Below are positions 11,443 to 23,498 of a stretch of DNA of 64,000 bases, piece after piece; positions within the stretch are counted from its first letter, which is position 1, and each line of letters begins with the position of its first letter. Location of the stretch: contig JAULJL010000047.1 in the NCBI GenBank assembly GCA_030761205.1, positions 4,002,543 through 4,066,542 on the forward strand, given 5' to 3'. The position numbers were made by a program, and so were the translations under genes. The notes below the pieces were generated by a model, which saw only the letters and a program-made list of their open reading frames with translations, did no database searches and was not told where the DNA came from. The stretch is from Fremontodendron californicum (Eukaryota > Streptophyta > Magnoliopsida > Malvales > Malvaceae).

Positions 11443-14400
11443 ATGGAAAGTGGGGAAACTCCCGATATTTTGGTGATTCCGAAGAAATTTAAAATCGATG
11501 GCCAAATCAAGAGGGAAATCGAAAAGACTTTGATCTCTTCGGATTGCGAAGGTAATTTTTTTCGTTTTCTAGGGTTTAGGGTTTTATGATTTTTTTTTTT
11601 TTTAAATTTCTTCGAGTATTCTTGAAGTTGAATGTTTTTTATTTTGAGAAATTCTTGCTCAATTTTCTTTCTGTTTTTCTGCTGTTCTGTTCTTTTGTTT
11701 TTTGAAGTTTTTGCCGGAAAGTTTTTTTTTTTGTGAGTTTGTTCTAAATTTTATGTTCTTGTAGTCTTGATCAATGGGTTGGCTTTCAAACTTTTGAATG
11801 ATTAAAAAAATTCGTTTGGTTGCATATTTAGTTTATAAAATTAGTGGTATGATTTTATATTATTTTTGTTATTTTGAATTTTGACAGGGTTTAAGTGACT
11901 AATTGACTGAGAATCAGAGTTAAGGTTTTGGGTGTCTTAAGAATTTAGATATGGGACCTGACTTGAATCTGACTGAGAAATCCGAAGCCAAGTCGAAAGT
12001 GGTTTTGACTAATAAGAAGAAAGGAAGTGTGGCTCAAAATCAAGAAAATAAGGGGATGCAAGGAAACATGGGCATAGAGGTTGATTTTGCTGAATGCATG
12101 AATTCTGGCGAGTCTGAGATGATTGATGTTGAATACCAGGATGCTACTGAGTATTCGAGTTCTTTTGGTGACACAGTATCAGGAGATGAGAATGATTTGG
12201 TAGTGAATGATGAAGTTGAATCACCTCTGTCGGACCCAAGGTTGTTCGGATTATTATCTGATGGATGTGATGGACCGTTTCAGATAAGGTAATCTTTTGT
12301 TTGAACTGTTTCATGTTTCTATCTATGTTACTCGGACTTGGGTGTTAGTGTCGGACACGGGTATGTGTCCAAAACGGATATGTTCAATTTTTTCCAAGAT
12401 TTTCATGTATATGGAGGGTTTTTGGAGGATCATATCCCTATACCCATGTCCGGATATGTGTCGGACACGGGTACTTCAAGAAAAATGAAGAGTCGGAGCA
12501 ACATAGGTTTCTATTGATTTTAAGATTATACTTTGTGTTGACCTGATATTGATGATTAACCAGTTGATGCATCAAATACAGATTTTTTTGCCCTATGTTA
12601 TTCGGACTCAGGGGTGAGTGTCGGATACGGTATGTATCCGACATGGGTATGCTCAATTTTTTTCTAAGTTTTTTCATATATTTGGAGGATCATACCCTTA
12701 TACCCAAATCTGAATATGTGTCGGACACGGGTACTTTAAGGAAAATAAAGAGTCGGAGTAACATAGGTTTTGCCAACTATTATTGCCAATATGTGTTAAT
12801 TCACCATAAACTAGAAATCTCTTTTTAATTACTTTATGTGCCTACTGTAGGGGAGCTTCAAACAGCATTTTGACAAAATTGTTCCCACGAGGTCAAATAG
12901 GTTCTTTAGCAATGCACAAGTCTCCCTTTTTGTGGAAAAATTTCAGTTTGAATGACCTAATATCAAGCCTTTTGAGACTTCCAAATTACTGAAAACTGTG
13001 TACAAAGAACATTATTGATATTGAAAAGTTCCAATCTCCATTAACTAGTAATTATTTTTTATTTTTCCGATATTGAATGAATGTTGATGAACTGGTGCTT
13101 TCTAGAATTTCACCATATGTGGATTATAGACAATACTGATGCATTAGTATAATTTTTCATTCTTTCATTTTAGTAGGCAAAGTAATTACAAACAAATAAA
13201 ATTTCCATGATTGTGTTTCACTTTTATGAAGTGCATTTTCATTCTTGGTTTAGATGTATGTTTATTTTTCAGATAATTTAGTTTTTTTTTTTTCTCTTAA
13301 ATTCTCCAGGAAGAGAAGATTAACGGATCACTGGAGGAGGTTTATACATCCTCTTGTGTGGCGTTGCAAATGGTTAGAAGTTAAACTTCGTGAATTTAAG
13401 TCTCATGCACTCAAGTATGAGAGAGAGCTTGCAGAATATGATCAAAGCAAGCAGTGTGAGTTTGAAAAGGTTACCTTTGAAGGCTTTGATGCAAAGTCAC
13501 AAGCTTTTCCTTCAAAAGTTCAAAGAAAGGAAGTAATGAAGAGGAAGAAAAGAAAAAGAGTAGAAGATACTGCAGATGTGGCATCATATATGTCACATCA
13601 TAATATATTCTCCTATTACGGTATGGAGCTTATTATTATTTATATGATGTTTATTATCTATATTGCTCCGACTCTTCATTGTTCTTGAAGTATCCGTGTT
13701 CAATACATATCCGGACATGGGTATGGGGATATGATCCTCCAAGGACCCTCCAAATACTTGAAAATCTTAGAAAAAATTGAACATACCCGTGTCGGACACA
13801 TATCCGTGTCCGACACTCACACCCGAGTCTAAGTAACATAGTTTATTATTTTAAAAAATCTAATTAATTTTTTCGCCCACCTCTTAGAAAGTAAGAAGTC
13901 TGTTGTTGCTGCTGCTTCTGCTCTGGCTGATGATTGGGGTGATTCAGGTAAGAAGTAAGAATTATCTTTTTCTATGATTGTGTATTATAGCTTATATGTA
14001 AAGCCTGCCAATGAGGATTTGACATATAAACATTGTAAGCTGTAAGTATTTCTTTGTCGTCTAGTATATAATTAAGTTTAGCTTTTTTAACCCAACGAGA
14101 TCTAACTTTTTTCAAATGTGAATGGCTGTAAGATTATAGTTATTATAGCCAGTTTCTTATGTATTAATATGCGTTTGGTTTAGAAGTTGATTTTGGTGGA
14201 ACTTTTGAATTTTTGAAACTGTATTTGGTTTTCTTGGTAAAACGACTGAATTCTGAGCCTGAGGAACTAAATATGAAATTTGATGGCAGCAGTGTTGTAA
14301 AAGTGTGCGCCTAGATGCGCTTGCACTTTAGCGTTAGATTACAAAAACGCCTTAGACCCTTTCGGGCGAGGCGCATTTGATCAGGCACACGTCTGGTGCG

Positions 14401-15644
14401 TCTAGACGCGCTTTTTTGTAAGGCAATAGGCGTAAAAAAAGTCCGCCTGATTGAAGGTCTCTTTAATTTATTTAATTTTAACTTTTTTCATTAGATGTAC
14501 CTTTACTAATAAAAAAAGATCAATATTTGAATATTCAACAACAGACATGGAACCATAAAAAAAATCATATATATTGGCCAACAAAAAAATTGCATGTTTT
14601 GTAGATAAATTGGACAACTTTTTAGAGTTTATTATTATAATTATATATCTTAAGCTTATTTTATATATATATATATATATATACACGCACACAGACACAT
14701 ACAAAAACATACACATAAACATATTGCGTCTTACTTCACTCAGGCAAGCGTTTTTTTTTGCGCCTTGCGTCTGAGGCAATATAAGGGTTCTAGCGCCTAG
14801 AATACGCCTTGCGCCATTGATGACACTGGATGGCAGAGATTATCCTGGATGTTATGATTATACTGGGATTTTGCACATTTATCAGTGATGATTTCTGCAG
14901 ATAATAAAACAATCTATCTCTTGATTTCTACAGATAATAAAACAATAGATGGCTATGATAACATTGAATGTGATGATGTATGGCAATTTCAATCTAGAGA
15001 TGGTGATAATTTGACAGAGCAGATTCTTCGGAAGATTGAAGTGCTACGGTCAAGAATTCGCATACTGAAGACGCGAATGGATAAAGTGGTGAATGAAAGT
15101 CCTCAAAAGTTTTCGTCTATCAACATGTTGAGTTCGCTTGTACCATCTGATGTATTGAACAATTTTGAAAGTCACCTTTATACTGAGAAAGGAGATAGAA
15201 ATAGTTTGCAATGTACTACATCCCAGCGTGCATCTGAGTGTGTTATGTGGGATAATTTTATGCCTGAAAGTGCAGTTTCAGGTCACGATATGATCAGGAG
15301 CATGAGTCAGCGTCTGCTTGCGATTTCGTCTGAAAATGTGAGTTTTTCTTTGCTGACATAATTTTGCTGCACTTTCTTTATTATTATTTTTATACACTGC
15401 AATTATGTAATCCCAAAATCCTCTCCTTTGCCTGCACAATCTATTACTGTAGTTGTAGCAGAGATAAGAAATGGTTTTACTTGTAATATTGGTGTTTTCA
15501 GCTTCTACCATTGTTGATCTTGTCCACTGTAAGCTCACTTGCCTGCATGAAACATGAAACAATGCCTTTACCCTATCTTTGCGTCCCTCTTTCACTCTTC
15601 ATTTATCTAGCGAATAATGTGCCTTTTTTCATGATGTTATCCTG

Positions 15645-15679
<35 letters not shown>

Positions 15680-16361
15680 CCATTAGTGATTATTGAGTGG
15701 GTTAGCTATCTGATGTTATATTGCTCTGACTTTTTATTTTTCTTGAAGTATCTGTGTCCATGTCCGACATATATCCGAACATGAATATGAAGATATAATC
15801 CTTAAAGACCCTTTAAAAATATGAAAAAATTTAAAATAAATCAAACATACTCGTGTCGGACATATACCCGTGTCGACGTCCGTATTCAACGAACATCCGA
15901 ACATGGTTATGGGTACATGATCTCTCAAGGATCCTCCAAATACATGGAAAAATTTAAAATAAATCAAACATACCTGTGTACAACACTCACACCCGAGTCC
16001 GAGTAACAGATCAAATGTGCTTTTCTGCTATCATTGTTTCTTCTGTGATGGAACTGATCTTCAGTCGTATCTGCAGATTGAATCTGAAATTCTAATACCT
16101 AACCAGGCAGCCAAGGAGGAGTTGCGTAACTTTGGAAGTGCTATATGTCAGCAGGCAGAGAAGTCTCACATATTGATGGAGAAACCGAAAGATGCTTCTC
16201 TTGTTCGTGCTCCTGGAGACAACTTGCAGATTAACACCTCTCTTCAACCAAATGCTGAGCCACCATTTTTCAAGTCAAAGCAAGCTGATAAAAAAAGAAC
16301 CAGTGGCAGTGGGGAACAAAAATCAGGCCTAGGTAGGTGGAGCCGGAGATCGTCCGGTTAA
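11443..16361 (+). CDS. Uncharacterised basic plant nuclear-type protein, six exons
   Basis: Exons read as 11443-11551, 11949-12288, 13310-13620, 13888-13947, 14934-15337 and 16077-16361, all GT..AG with matching phases, total 502 residues. Exon 1 opens MESGETPDILVIPKKFK. Exon 2 is acidic. Exon 3 holds the best conserved part, RRLTDHWRRFIHPLVWRCKW, followed by a lysine/arginine cluster (MKRKKRKRVE) that looks like a nuclear localisation signal and the segment ASYMSHHNIFSYY. Exon 5 has a predicted helical stretch around LTEQILRKIEVLRSRIRIL. The protein ends RWSRRSSG. I recognise this as a conserved plant family without an established function and give no symbol. The introns hold four of the window's MITEs plus a hAT-like element. 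Exon 5 has a second in-frame acceptor 33 bases upstream, giving 513 residues. Confidence 0.8.
12323..12506 (+). mobile_element. CTATGTT MITE copy 2, intron 2
   Basis: Termini CTATGTTACTCGGACTTG and GAGTCGGAGCAACATAG. Perfect 8-bp target duplication GTTTCTAT at 12315-12322 and 12507-12514. It lies in intron 2 of the six-exon gene. Confidence 0.92.
12593..12766 (+). mobile_element. CTATGTT MITE copy 3, intron 2
   Basis: Termini CTATGTTATTCGGACTC and GAGTCGGAGTAACATAG. Flanks tttttgcc and gttttgcc agree at 7 of 8 positions. It lies 86 bp downstream of copy 2 in the same orientation, in the same intron. Confidence 0.9.
13658..13841 (-). mobile_element. CTATGTT MITE copy 4, intron 3
   Basis: Reverse orientation, from CTATATTGCTCCGACTC to GAGTCTAAGTAACATAG. 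Perfect 8-bp target duplication TTTATTAT at 13650-13657 and 13842-13849. It takes up most of the 267-bp intron 3 and begins only 38 bases after the splice donor. Confidence 0.92.
14290..14828. mobile_element. hAT-like non-autonomous element, intron 4
   Basis: The element runs from CAGTGTTGTAAAAG to GATGACACTG, with short terminal inverted repeats of the CAGTGT type. It is bounded by a perfect 8-bp duplication GATGGCAG (14282-14289 and 14829-14836). The ends are rich in GGCGC/GCGCC blocks that can pair with each other; the middle is AT-rich with a (TA) run near 14662-14682. TIR type and 8-bp duplication point to the hAT superfamily. There is no transposase. Confidence 0.85.
14888..14945 (+). 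repeat. Tandem duplication of the exon 5 splice acceptor
   Basis: A 33-bp unit (gatttctgcagataataaa, then gatttctacagataataaa) is repeated so that AG acceptors lie at 14899-14900 and 14932-14933. Both are in the correct phase for exon 4, so either would keep the frame; use of the upstream one adds 11 residues. Confidence 0.8.
15646..15677. repeat. (TA)16 microsatellite in intron 5
   Basis: Uninterrupted TA dinucleotides, close upstream of MITE copy 5. Confidence 0.9.
15715..16009 (-). mobile_element. CTATGTT MITE copy 5, long variant with internal duplication, intron 5
   Basis: Reverse orientation, about 295 bp instead of ~180. The internal part (aaaatttaaaataaatcaaacata and the preceding 'tccgaacatg' block) is present twice, so it looks like two partly overlapping copies or an internal tandem duplication. 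The ends are damaged (ttatattgctctgac, gagtaacag). Flanks atctgatg and atcaaatg agree at 6 of 8. Confidence 0.78.
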
Positions 16362-17494
16362 CCGGGATTATATTGAATTTTCGCTTCTATTCATGTTCAG
16401 AGAGAAGAAATTGCCTTGGAAAAAAGAGGTCAAGCTATTTCAGTTTTGATGATGATATGTACATGCCAAGTGTGTATTCTGCTTTCCTCTCGTATTGCTT
16501 GCTGCTGCAACTTATTTACCTGTAAATGCTACTTCTCAACCTAGCTGGAAAATACATCATACATGTTCAGTTCAGATAGATCTTATCGGAAAGAATAACA
16601 TCAACTTGAAATTTATTCTCATAGCTTTAACAAAATATATGGTAAAATCTAGCTACTAAAGTAGCTTTCCTTCTTTCCCTTTCTTTTTTATGGTGAGATA
16701 GTTTCCACTGGAGGTGGTTATGGGTCGGTTTGGGTCGTCGAGCTTAAATAAGATATCAATAGTAATATGTTTACCGATTCAACTCGAAATATGAGTTTCA
16801 AATTTTGTCTATGTTTGTTTATATTTATAAATGAATAAACTAAACTTGATTAATTTTGTTCATATTATTTTTTTAAAAAAAAAATTAAACAAATATTTTT
16901 ATTTAATTTTTAGTAATTTTTATTTCTTAACATAAATAATTTAATATATTTTTAAATATTTATACTATAATATTGTATATATATTTTTTATATGATATAA
17001 ATGAAAAATAGGTTGGGTCAGACTGAATTCAAAAAGAGACTATCATCAACATATTATATGATATATCATATATTTTTTTTATATGATATATTTTTTATAT
17101 GATATTTATACATACATAATATACCATGCAAAATGAACTTTTACAGCAACAAAATAAAAAACTATTTCAAAAAGAGACTATCATCAACATATTATAGCTC
17201 CCACTTGAAGACATGTAGGTGAAAGCTAATTTTCTTGGCGCTTTCAAGCAGAAGTCTAACACTTGACAATGGACTTTCTCCATCATATCAACGATTTTAT
17301 TTGCACAATGAAAATCCGACATAGTGTAATAGGATTCGAAAGTTTTCTGACAGTTTCATTGATGCAGCAAAAGCAAGAACCTTAAGTGGAAAGTTTGAGT
17401 ATTTGGGGCATGCCCCAAACTCCTTGTCTTCAAAGCTTTCTCAGCATCTTGCATCAGCCTCTTTTTAGAATAAAAATGGTTACATTGTCCCAAC
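16362..17494. other. Intergenic, MITE remnant and direct repeat
   Basis: Probable 3'UTR of the six-exon gene first. About 16715-17027 is an AT-rich block with GGGTCGGTTTGGGTCG and GGTTGGGTCAGAC ends (MITE remnant). A ~30-bp sequence (caaaaagagactatcatcaa and following) occurs at about 17029 and again about 17168. Confidence 0.5.
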
Positions 17495-17685
17495 CTATGT
17501 TACTCCGACTCTTCATTTTCTTTGAAGTATTTGTGTCCCACAATCGTCTCCGACAAATATTCGGACATGGATATGGGGGTACGTTCCTCCAAATTTATGA
17601 AAAAATTCAAAAAAAAAATTGAGCATACCCGTGTCGGAAAGACATATCTGTATCCAACACTCACCTCCGAGTCCGAGTAACATAG
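17495..17685 (-). mobile_element. CTATGTT MITE copy 6
   Basis: Reverse orientation, CTATGTTACTCCGACTC to GAGTCCGAGTAACATAG. Flanks gtcccaac and gtctcaat agree at 6 of 8 positions. Intergenic. Confidence 0.88.
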
Positions 17686-18269
17686 GTCTCAATCATGTAC
17701 TAAAATATCCATCTGATAGTCCATCCTTGATTTCCTTCAAGAATGTTTGTTGTGAACGTTATAACTTCAGCATTCCCTCCACATCATTTAACAAGCATCT
17801 CAAATTCTAAAGTTTAACTTCTTGGTATCTAAAGCATACCTCATATCTTGAATCCACAGACGGCTCCTCAAGTATCATTATGAATAACCTAGGATTCATC
17901 AAATTGTCATAACTGCTTGAATCCAGATGAATACAAGCAAGTAGATACCAAACAACTTAACCCCAGGGCAATGCATCTCACCAGATCATGCGCTACGCTG
18001 CTACGAAGTGACCAAGTGAAATACATGAGCTGAATATGGACTGAGGCTGAATGCTCTTTCTCTGATGATTTAATTCTAAACTCAGTTTATAACTAGCAAT
18101 CAATTGGATTTTAATTGGTACTTTGAAGAATATTACTGGGATAGACAATTATTTTCATCCACAGTATTCTTGAAACATGCAGTGAAGCTACAACAGCATA
18201 GACTGCACTTCAACAATTGCATTTAATTTAGATGAAGTTACTAACGAGCATTAAGAGAGTTGTGGACCA
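17686..18269. other. Intergenic, nothing recognised
   Basis: Moderate-complexity sequence between two convergent genes. No reading frame with family resemblance and no repeat structure noticed. Confidence 0.4.
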
Positions 18270-18452
18270 CTATGTTGCTCGGACTCGGGTGTGAGTGTCG
18301 GACACGGGTATGTGTCCGACACAGTATGTTTGATTTATTCTAAGTTTTTCATGTATTTGGAAGGTTCTTGGGAGATCATATCCCCATACTCATGTCTGGA
18401 TATGTGTCGGACACAGGTATTTCAAGAAAAATGAAGAGTCGGAGCAACATAG
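18270..18452 (+). mobile_element. CTATGTT MITE copy 7
   Basis: CTATGTTGCTCGGACTC to GAGTCGGAGCAACATAG, with near-perfect family ends. The flanks (gtggacca, ggccaatg) do not match clearly. Confidence 0.86.
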
Positions 18453-18744
18453 GGCCAATGTATGAAGTAATCGAAAACCTTAATTTGTAGATTTCCTACC
18501 TGATAATGTTGGTTTCACAAGTCATCACCCTTTTGTGCTCTTTGTGTTGCCTCACATTATATATGAAATAATTCTTCTTAGGCAGTCTCCCTGATAAAAG
18601 ACAAAAGATGGAAATTTAAAGTTAAAGAAGGAAAAAGAAAAGAGGATGATGGCTAATAATTAATAAAGACAAATGATTTATTGCTTAGCAATTAAATTGC
18701 TCCAAATTTAGTGAATCAAAGGTCCCAAACCTTGAGATAAGCAC

Positions 18745-18940
18745 CTATGTTTACTCGGACTCAGGTGTGAGTGTCGGATACATACGGGTATGTGTCCGAC
18801 ACGAGTATGGTCAATTTTTCTAAATTTTTCCATGTATTTGGAGGATCCTTGGAGAGCCACCATACCCATGTCCGGATATATGTCGGATATGGGTATCGGA
18901 CACGGGTACTTCAAAAAAATGAAAAGTCGGAGCAACATAG
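18745..18940 (+). mobile_element. CTATGTT MITE copy 8
   Basis: CTATGTTTACTCGGACTC to AAGTCGGAGCAACATAG. Perfect 8-bp target duplication ATAAGCAC at 18737-18744 and 18941-18948. Confidence 0.93.
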
Positions 18941-20615
18941 ATAAGCACACTAGAAACTACTAAGAGCAGCCTGGTGGATTTCATTCGTTGCTGATTATAT
19001 CAAGAGATAACATCACATTTTAAACAAAAGGCTTCAACAATCTTATTTCTTTACTTTACATCTACAATCAAACTCAGTAATCTTGCATTCCATTGATTAT
19101 ATGTATTAAACTTTCTTATTCTGTGTGAAAATTCATTCATTCCAACAGGAGTATGGAACTCAGAAACACAATGGAGACTTAGAGAAGGTAGGGAAGAAAC
19201 AGGTAAATAGTGGTGCCAACTTGCCAGCAGACAAAAATTGTATTTATATACAAAAGTATCCTCAGAGAAACAATTATCCAATGGCAGGCATCTCTAACTT
19301 ACATGGTTTAAATATGTAACACATTCAGAAACTATAGCACTAGAAACCAAACATTAGGTCATTCACTTTATTAAAAGTCAATTACATTTTTGAAACACAT
19401 ATCACCATAAAATGAGTCTCGTTTAATCTATAGCATGCATGCCTCTAAGCACTTTTTCCATAAAAAATATACGATAAGTAACTAGAAATGCTAACCTTAA
19501 GCCGAGCCATCACTGAATCTAGACTGAAGGAGGCCTCCAATCCCCTTTAAGATTAGATTTGGCTGCAGGATTATGCTTTGACCAACTTTTTACCTTTCCC
19601 TATGGGCCAATTTGTAGCCTCATTCTCCCAATCTCTCACAGTTGTCTAGTCCAGGCCATAAGAACATCTAAATCTTTATTCGGAACTTTCCGGAGTAATT
19701 TGATTGACAAATAAGACCTAAAGAGATGCAACCATAAGCTGAAGGCTGTGGAATGAATCAATGAAATATTGAAAGTTAGGAACTTTCTGTAAATAATCCT
19801 AAGCCAGCCATAACTTGTTAAACATAGGAAATGATGAATTTTTAACATGAAATGCAAGTAAAATGGAAAAAGAAAGAGGAGTTACATCAAATATTGTATA
19901 TCCCCACTACGGTTTCCTATCCCCCTTTGAAGCTAATTTTGTGACTGGGACAAGTCGATAGCCAAACAACCAAAAAGAATCACTTCTTGCAAGAGGAATC
20001 AGCCTAGCCAGAGGATCACCAAATATATGAGCCAGGCAATTCCAAGTAGAAGCTTAGGACACCTACAGTCTTTCTAAGGTTAGTGTAATATATCAAGGCC
20101 AACCTCTCATCAAGAAGTCTCTAAAACCATGTAGCAGTCCTTTATTAGGATCATGCCTACAAGAATTTGCTGTCCAACCTTCATGCCAAAAGTGAACCAA
20201 ACTCAGCCAATAGCCGCCTTAACCTTTTCTATCCCAAACCAATTTTTTTAGGCACTGCAAGAAAACAAATTATCATACAATCAAAAGCATGATGGATCCC
20301 AAACTTCAGATGAGCCTATTTAGCAACATGGTCTTCCTTATTTCTCAATATTCCCTTATCAGCTGAGGTTAACAACTATAAGGAACAAAAACTTCCATAT
20401 GCATTCAACTTTGTCCAACTAAAGGGAGAAGGGCACCTAATAGTAATTCAATGCATCCAGGTTAACAACTATAAGGAACAAAAACTTCCAACCTTGATCT
20501 TCCTCTCTTAGAGAACTCATAGTAACCAAAATTTTCAACAACTATTCAAACCTCAAGAAAGCATTGCCATAAATGAATTAGACTTGGCTTAAAATTCAAT
20601 ATCTCACTCATCAAA
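18941..20615. other. Intergenic between convergent genes
   Basis: No gene could be supported. A ~30-bp sequence (gttaacaactataaggaaca and following) occurs twice, about 92 bases apart, at about 20369 and 20461. Some of this may be 3'UTR or a decayed retroelement, but I see no protein motif. Confidence 0.4.
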
Positions 20616-22567
20616 TCAATCTTCCAATTGTCCATTTATTTCACGCATCAGTAAATTGGAATTATCAACAACAAGTTTGCTTTCATAAACGATATAGCTA
20701 CATAATTCATGCCTGGAGGCTGGCCTTAGTGATTTTAATTCTCTTAGAGGATCTGTAATCACATATTTACTGCATATTTCTTTTGCTGGTTGAACATGAT
20801 TCCACCAAAAGTCAGAGAGTGCCAATTTGAGAGAATCCCAGTATTCTACATCTCGGTATATTCTAAACAGACTACTTCCTTTAGGAGTCCAAACATAGAA
20901 ATCCATCCAATCCCGGTCCATGATTTCCATTAAACCCTGAGCTTGTGGAATACAATAATTGGGGATCCGCTTCCAAGGGGAAGCCTTGCTCATATCTCCA
21001 CCAAAAAATGGACACTTTATCTCCAATAGTCCTCTAAGAGGCAACCCATAAACAAACCTGTCCACTATCCCATCAGGTGAAGCTGCTAACCAACTGTCTT
21101 CTGGGTTCATCTTACCATAAACCTGAAATTCAGGAAAAGCAACTGTATTTCCAGTAATCAGCTTGTATCTTTCAAGTGCTTCCTCTTCTTTGATATTGCT
21201 CCAACAGGTAGCCAAGTTACCAGAAAATGGGTCAATTGCCCCAAGTTTCTCTAGCCAGAGCTGGGCCCTTCGACGAGGCCAAAAACCAATAGCCCCAGCA
21301 AATGTGCTTGCCGTCAATTTGTGCTTTCTCTGTTCTTGCCAATTTTTGAACCAATGCTGAAGACCACTGGACTGAAGAACAGAATAAGTTTCAGTAGGTG
21401 CAAATTTCTGATAACAATTAGGTTCGCTTGAACTTCTTTGAGAAGGATGATTGAGAAATTGACTACTGGTGATGAGTCTTTCACTAACTGGCTCAAGTAG
21501 ATTCTGACTGGAAAATGTTCTCCTATACGTCAAATTACCCACAAGCAAACCAATGTTATATATATTCCTGCTCTTGTAATGCGATAGCTGAACAATTAAG
21601 GGAAAACAATATGCAAGTTCTTCATAGCCCAAGAGGGGGAAAAAATGGTTTCATTAACTCATTATGAGCAATAGCAAGAATCTATTGATATAAAAAGATT
21701 GAGGTAAGGTAAGCAATCATTATTAAAAGATCCAACAAAAGCAATAAATTTTGTAAAAACTATGGCTCTATTTGCAGAAAGTTTGTTTGAATACAAAACC
21801 AAATAATCATTTTCAATGAATTAAATTTAAAAAAAAAAAAAACTAACCTTTTGAATAGTAAATCACCTCAAGTTTACATTTACAGAAAACAATTATCAAT
21901 TATGTGTAAATGTGTGTTTCATTCAAGCCATTTACTCATCTAATCAAAATAGTCTTGCTTTTGACACTCTACATTTTCTTTTAACAACTTTTCAGGAAGC
22001 AAAAATCTAAAAGCAAAAGACTAGTAGCAAAAACAAGAACCAAACAAAAAACAGAACCTATAAAAATCAATAAGCTCTGTAAGCATATAAACTGCCACTG
22101 GACTGTTATATACCATCAGTGTTACTAACCAATAAAAACAAGTTCATTCCCCGTGGCAAAACTTCCTTCATAATATAATTCACAAAGACTCTGACTCCTC
22201 AAAATAAAAAGACACAAAGAAAGAAGCCATAAAAAGCCTTTGAATGGTTGACTTTCATATTAATTCCTAGAAAATAATAGTGATTATTTGACTTCAAAAA
22301 GGACACTTAAAACCACACACAAAAAAAAAAAAAAAAGACAAAGTGGGCAAACAATGATGAGAAATATGGGTATTTATACTAACAAAATAAAAAGTATAAT
22401 AAATGGGCATCAAATTTGTATGAGAAATAAAATGTTACAATTTATTGAGACCAAAAATCAAACACTTTATATGCTTAACAAAGAATATTAAGAAAAAGAA
22501 CAGATTAATCGACGAGAGAGAAAAAGAGAAGGACTAACCATGAAAGCTTGTGAGAAGAACGATGCAT
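20616..22567 (-). CDS. YqaJ/lambda-exonuclease-fold protein (restriction endonuclease type II-like), two exons
   Basis: The main exon (20616-21567 on the minus strand) encodes a YqaJ-type nuclease domain (PF09588, PD-(D/E)XK fold). Landmarks: HWFKNWQEQRKHKLTAS at the domain start, NIKEEEALERY, AASPDGIVD (catalytic Asp), LLEIKCP (the ExK pair) and PQAQGLMEI. Numbered on the spliced model, the Asp is about residue 175 and the ExK pair 192-194. Phage and bacterial relatives are 5'-3' exonucleases used in recombination; plants have several such proteins without a known role. The frame has no ATG before the domain. A short exon 1 with the ATG at 22567 and donor after 22539 joins in frame to an acceptor before 21567, giving 326 residues starting MHRSSHKLSW; its basic Ser-rich start suggests organelle import. 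Another acceptor (before about 21591) is possible but does not join this exon in frame. Confidence 0.8.
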
Positions 22568-22789
22568 AGAGACTGGGATTTGGAAAAGAAAGAGAAATAA
22601 TTTCACATTGAATTCATGATTTTATGTATTTAATAATCTTTCCTTCGAGAAATGAAGCAAAAAAAGTTGCTACTTTCAAAGGGTAAGTTAAAGAAGGGTT
22701 TTAGGCGGAAGGGTTTAGGCATGGAGGAAATCGAACGTGTTTGGCAACACGATTAGGCTGCCTTGACCCTGGACAGAATATATCCATTT

Positions 22790-22875
22790 TGGGTCCAATG
22801 AAAAATGAAACAAGGAATTTAACTGACAAAGCCCAGACCAAACCAGCCCATCCAATGCAAAGCCCAAGGAACAAA
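22790..22875 (-). promoter_or_regulatory. Promoter of the YqaJ-like gene with site II motifs
   Basis: Read on the minus strand, TGGGCT occurs three times (plus-strand agcccag, agcccatcc and aagcccaagg between about 22830 and 22870), roughly 270-300 bases upstream of the proposed start at 22567. The same motif class lies upstream of the bL17c gene. Confidence 0.45.
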
Positions 22876-23498
22876 TAATAAGAGAACGGAAAACAAAATA
22901 GGCAAGTTTAAAAGTTCTAATTAAATACTGAGACATTCATCGATAATAAAATCAGTAAAATAATAAATATAATATATTTTAGGTATAGTAAAAAAAATAA
23001 AAAAAATTAATTAAAAAAATAGGACATGTGAAAATTTCTTAATCTATTTGTGAAATTAAAAAAATTCACTACCAGATTATCAAAACCATTTTTTATTTTT
23101 ACTTTTTGAAATGGATAATTTTTCTTAAAAATATTGATAAATAAAAAATATCCATTTTTTAAGAACAGAAATTAAAAAAAAAAATAAAAAATGATTGATC
23201 TCTAAATGTCGTCTTGCTCCCAGCAGTGGGATCACAACATTGCTGCCAAAGTTGGAGAAACAGGGTTTTGCCTTCAATATAATATCTTGCAAACGAGTTA
23301 TGGGGGAATTTCGATCTGAGGAAAGATTGATGGTTGATTTGAGAGCAGAAATATAATCTAGGGAGAAGGCTGGCCTGGAGGCTCATGAGGCAATGGTTCA
23401 CGCAAAGCAAGCTCGAATGGCTCGAGGACCTGTAAGGCCAACGCTTGGGTCTCTCAAGGAACCAACCTTCCAATTGGTCATAACATAGCAGCCCACTC

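Noticed and set aside
14468..14779. Open frames on both strands inside the hAT-like element
   Set aside because: They run through a (TA) repeat and A-tracts and encode low-complexity peptides.
15821..16006. Short frames inside MITE copies (for example here, 12297-12488, 25585-25809, 27606-27815)
   Set aside because: They arise from the shared MITE sequence, giving similar peptides at each copy; not genes.
16337..16525. Extra downstream exon of the six-exon gene
   Set aside because: The frame ending RWSRRSSG at 16361 matches the C-terminus I know for this family; the downstream frame has no clear junction.
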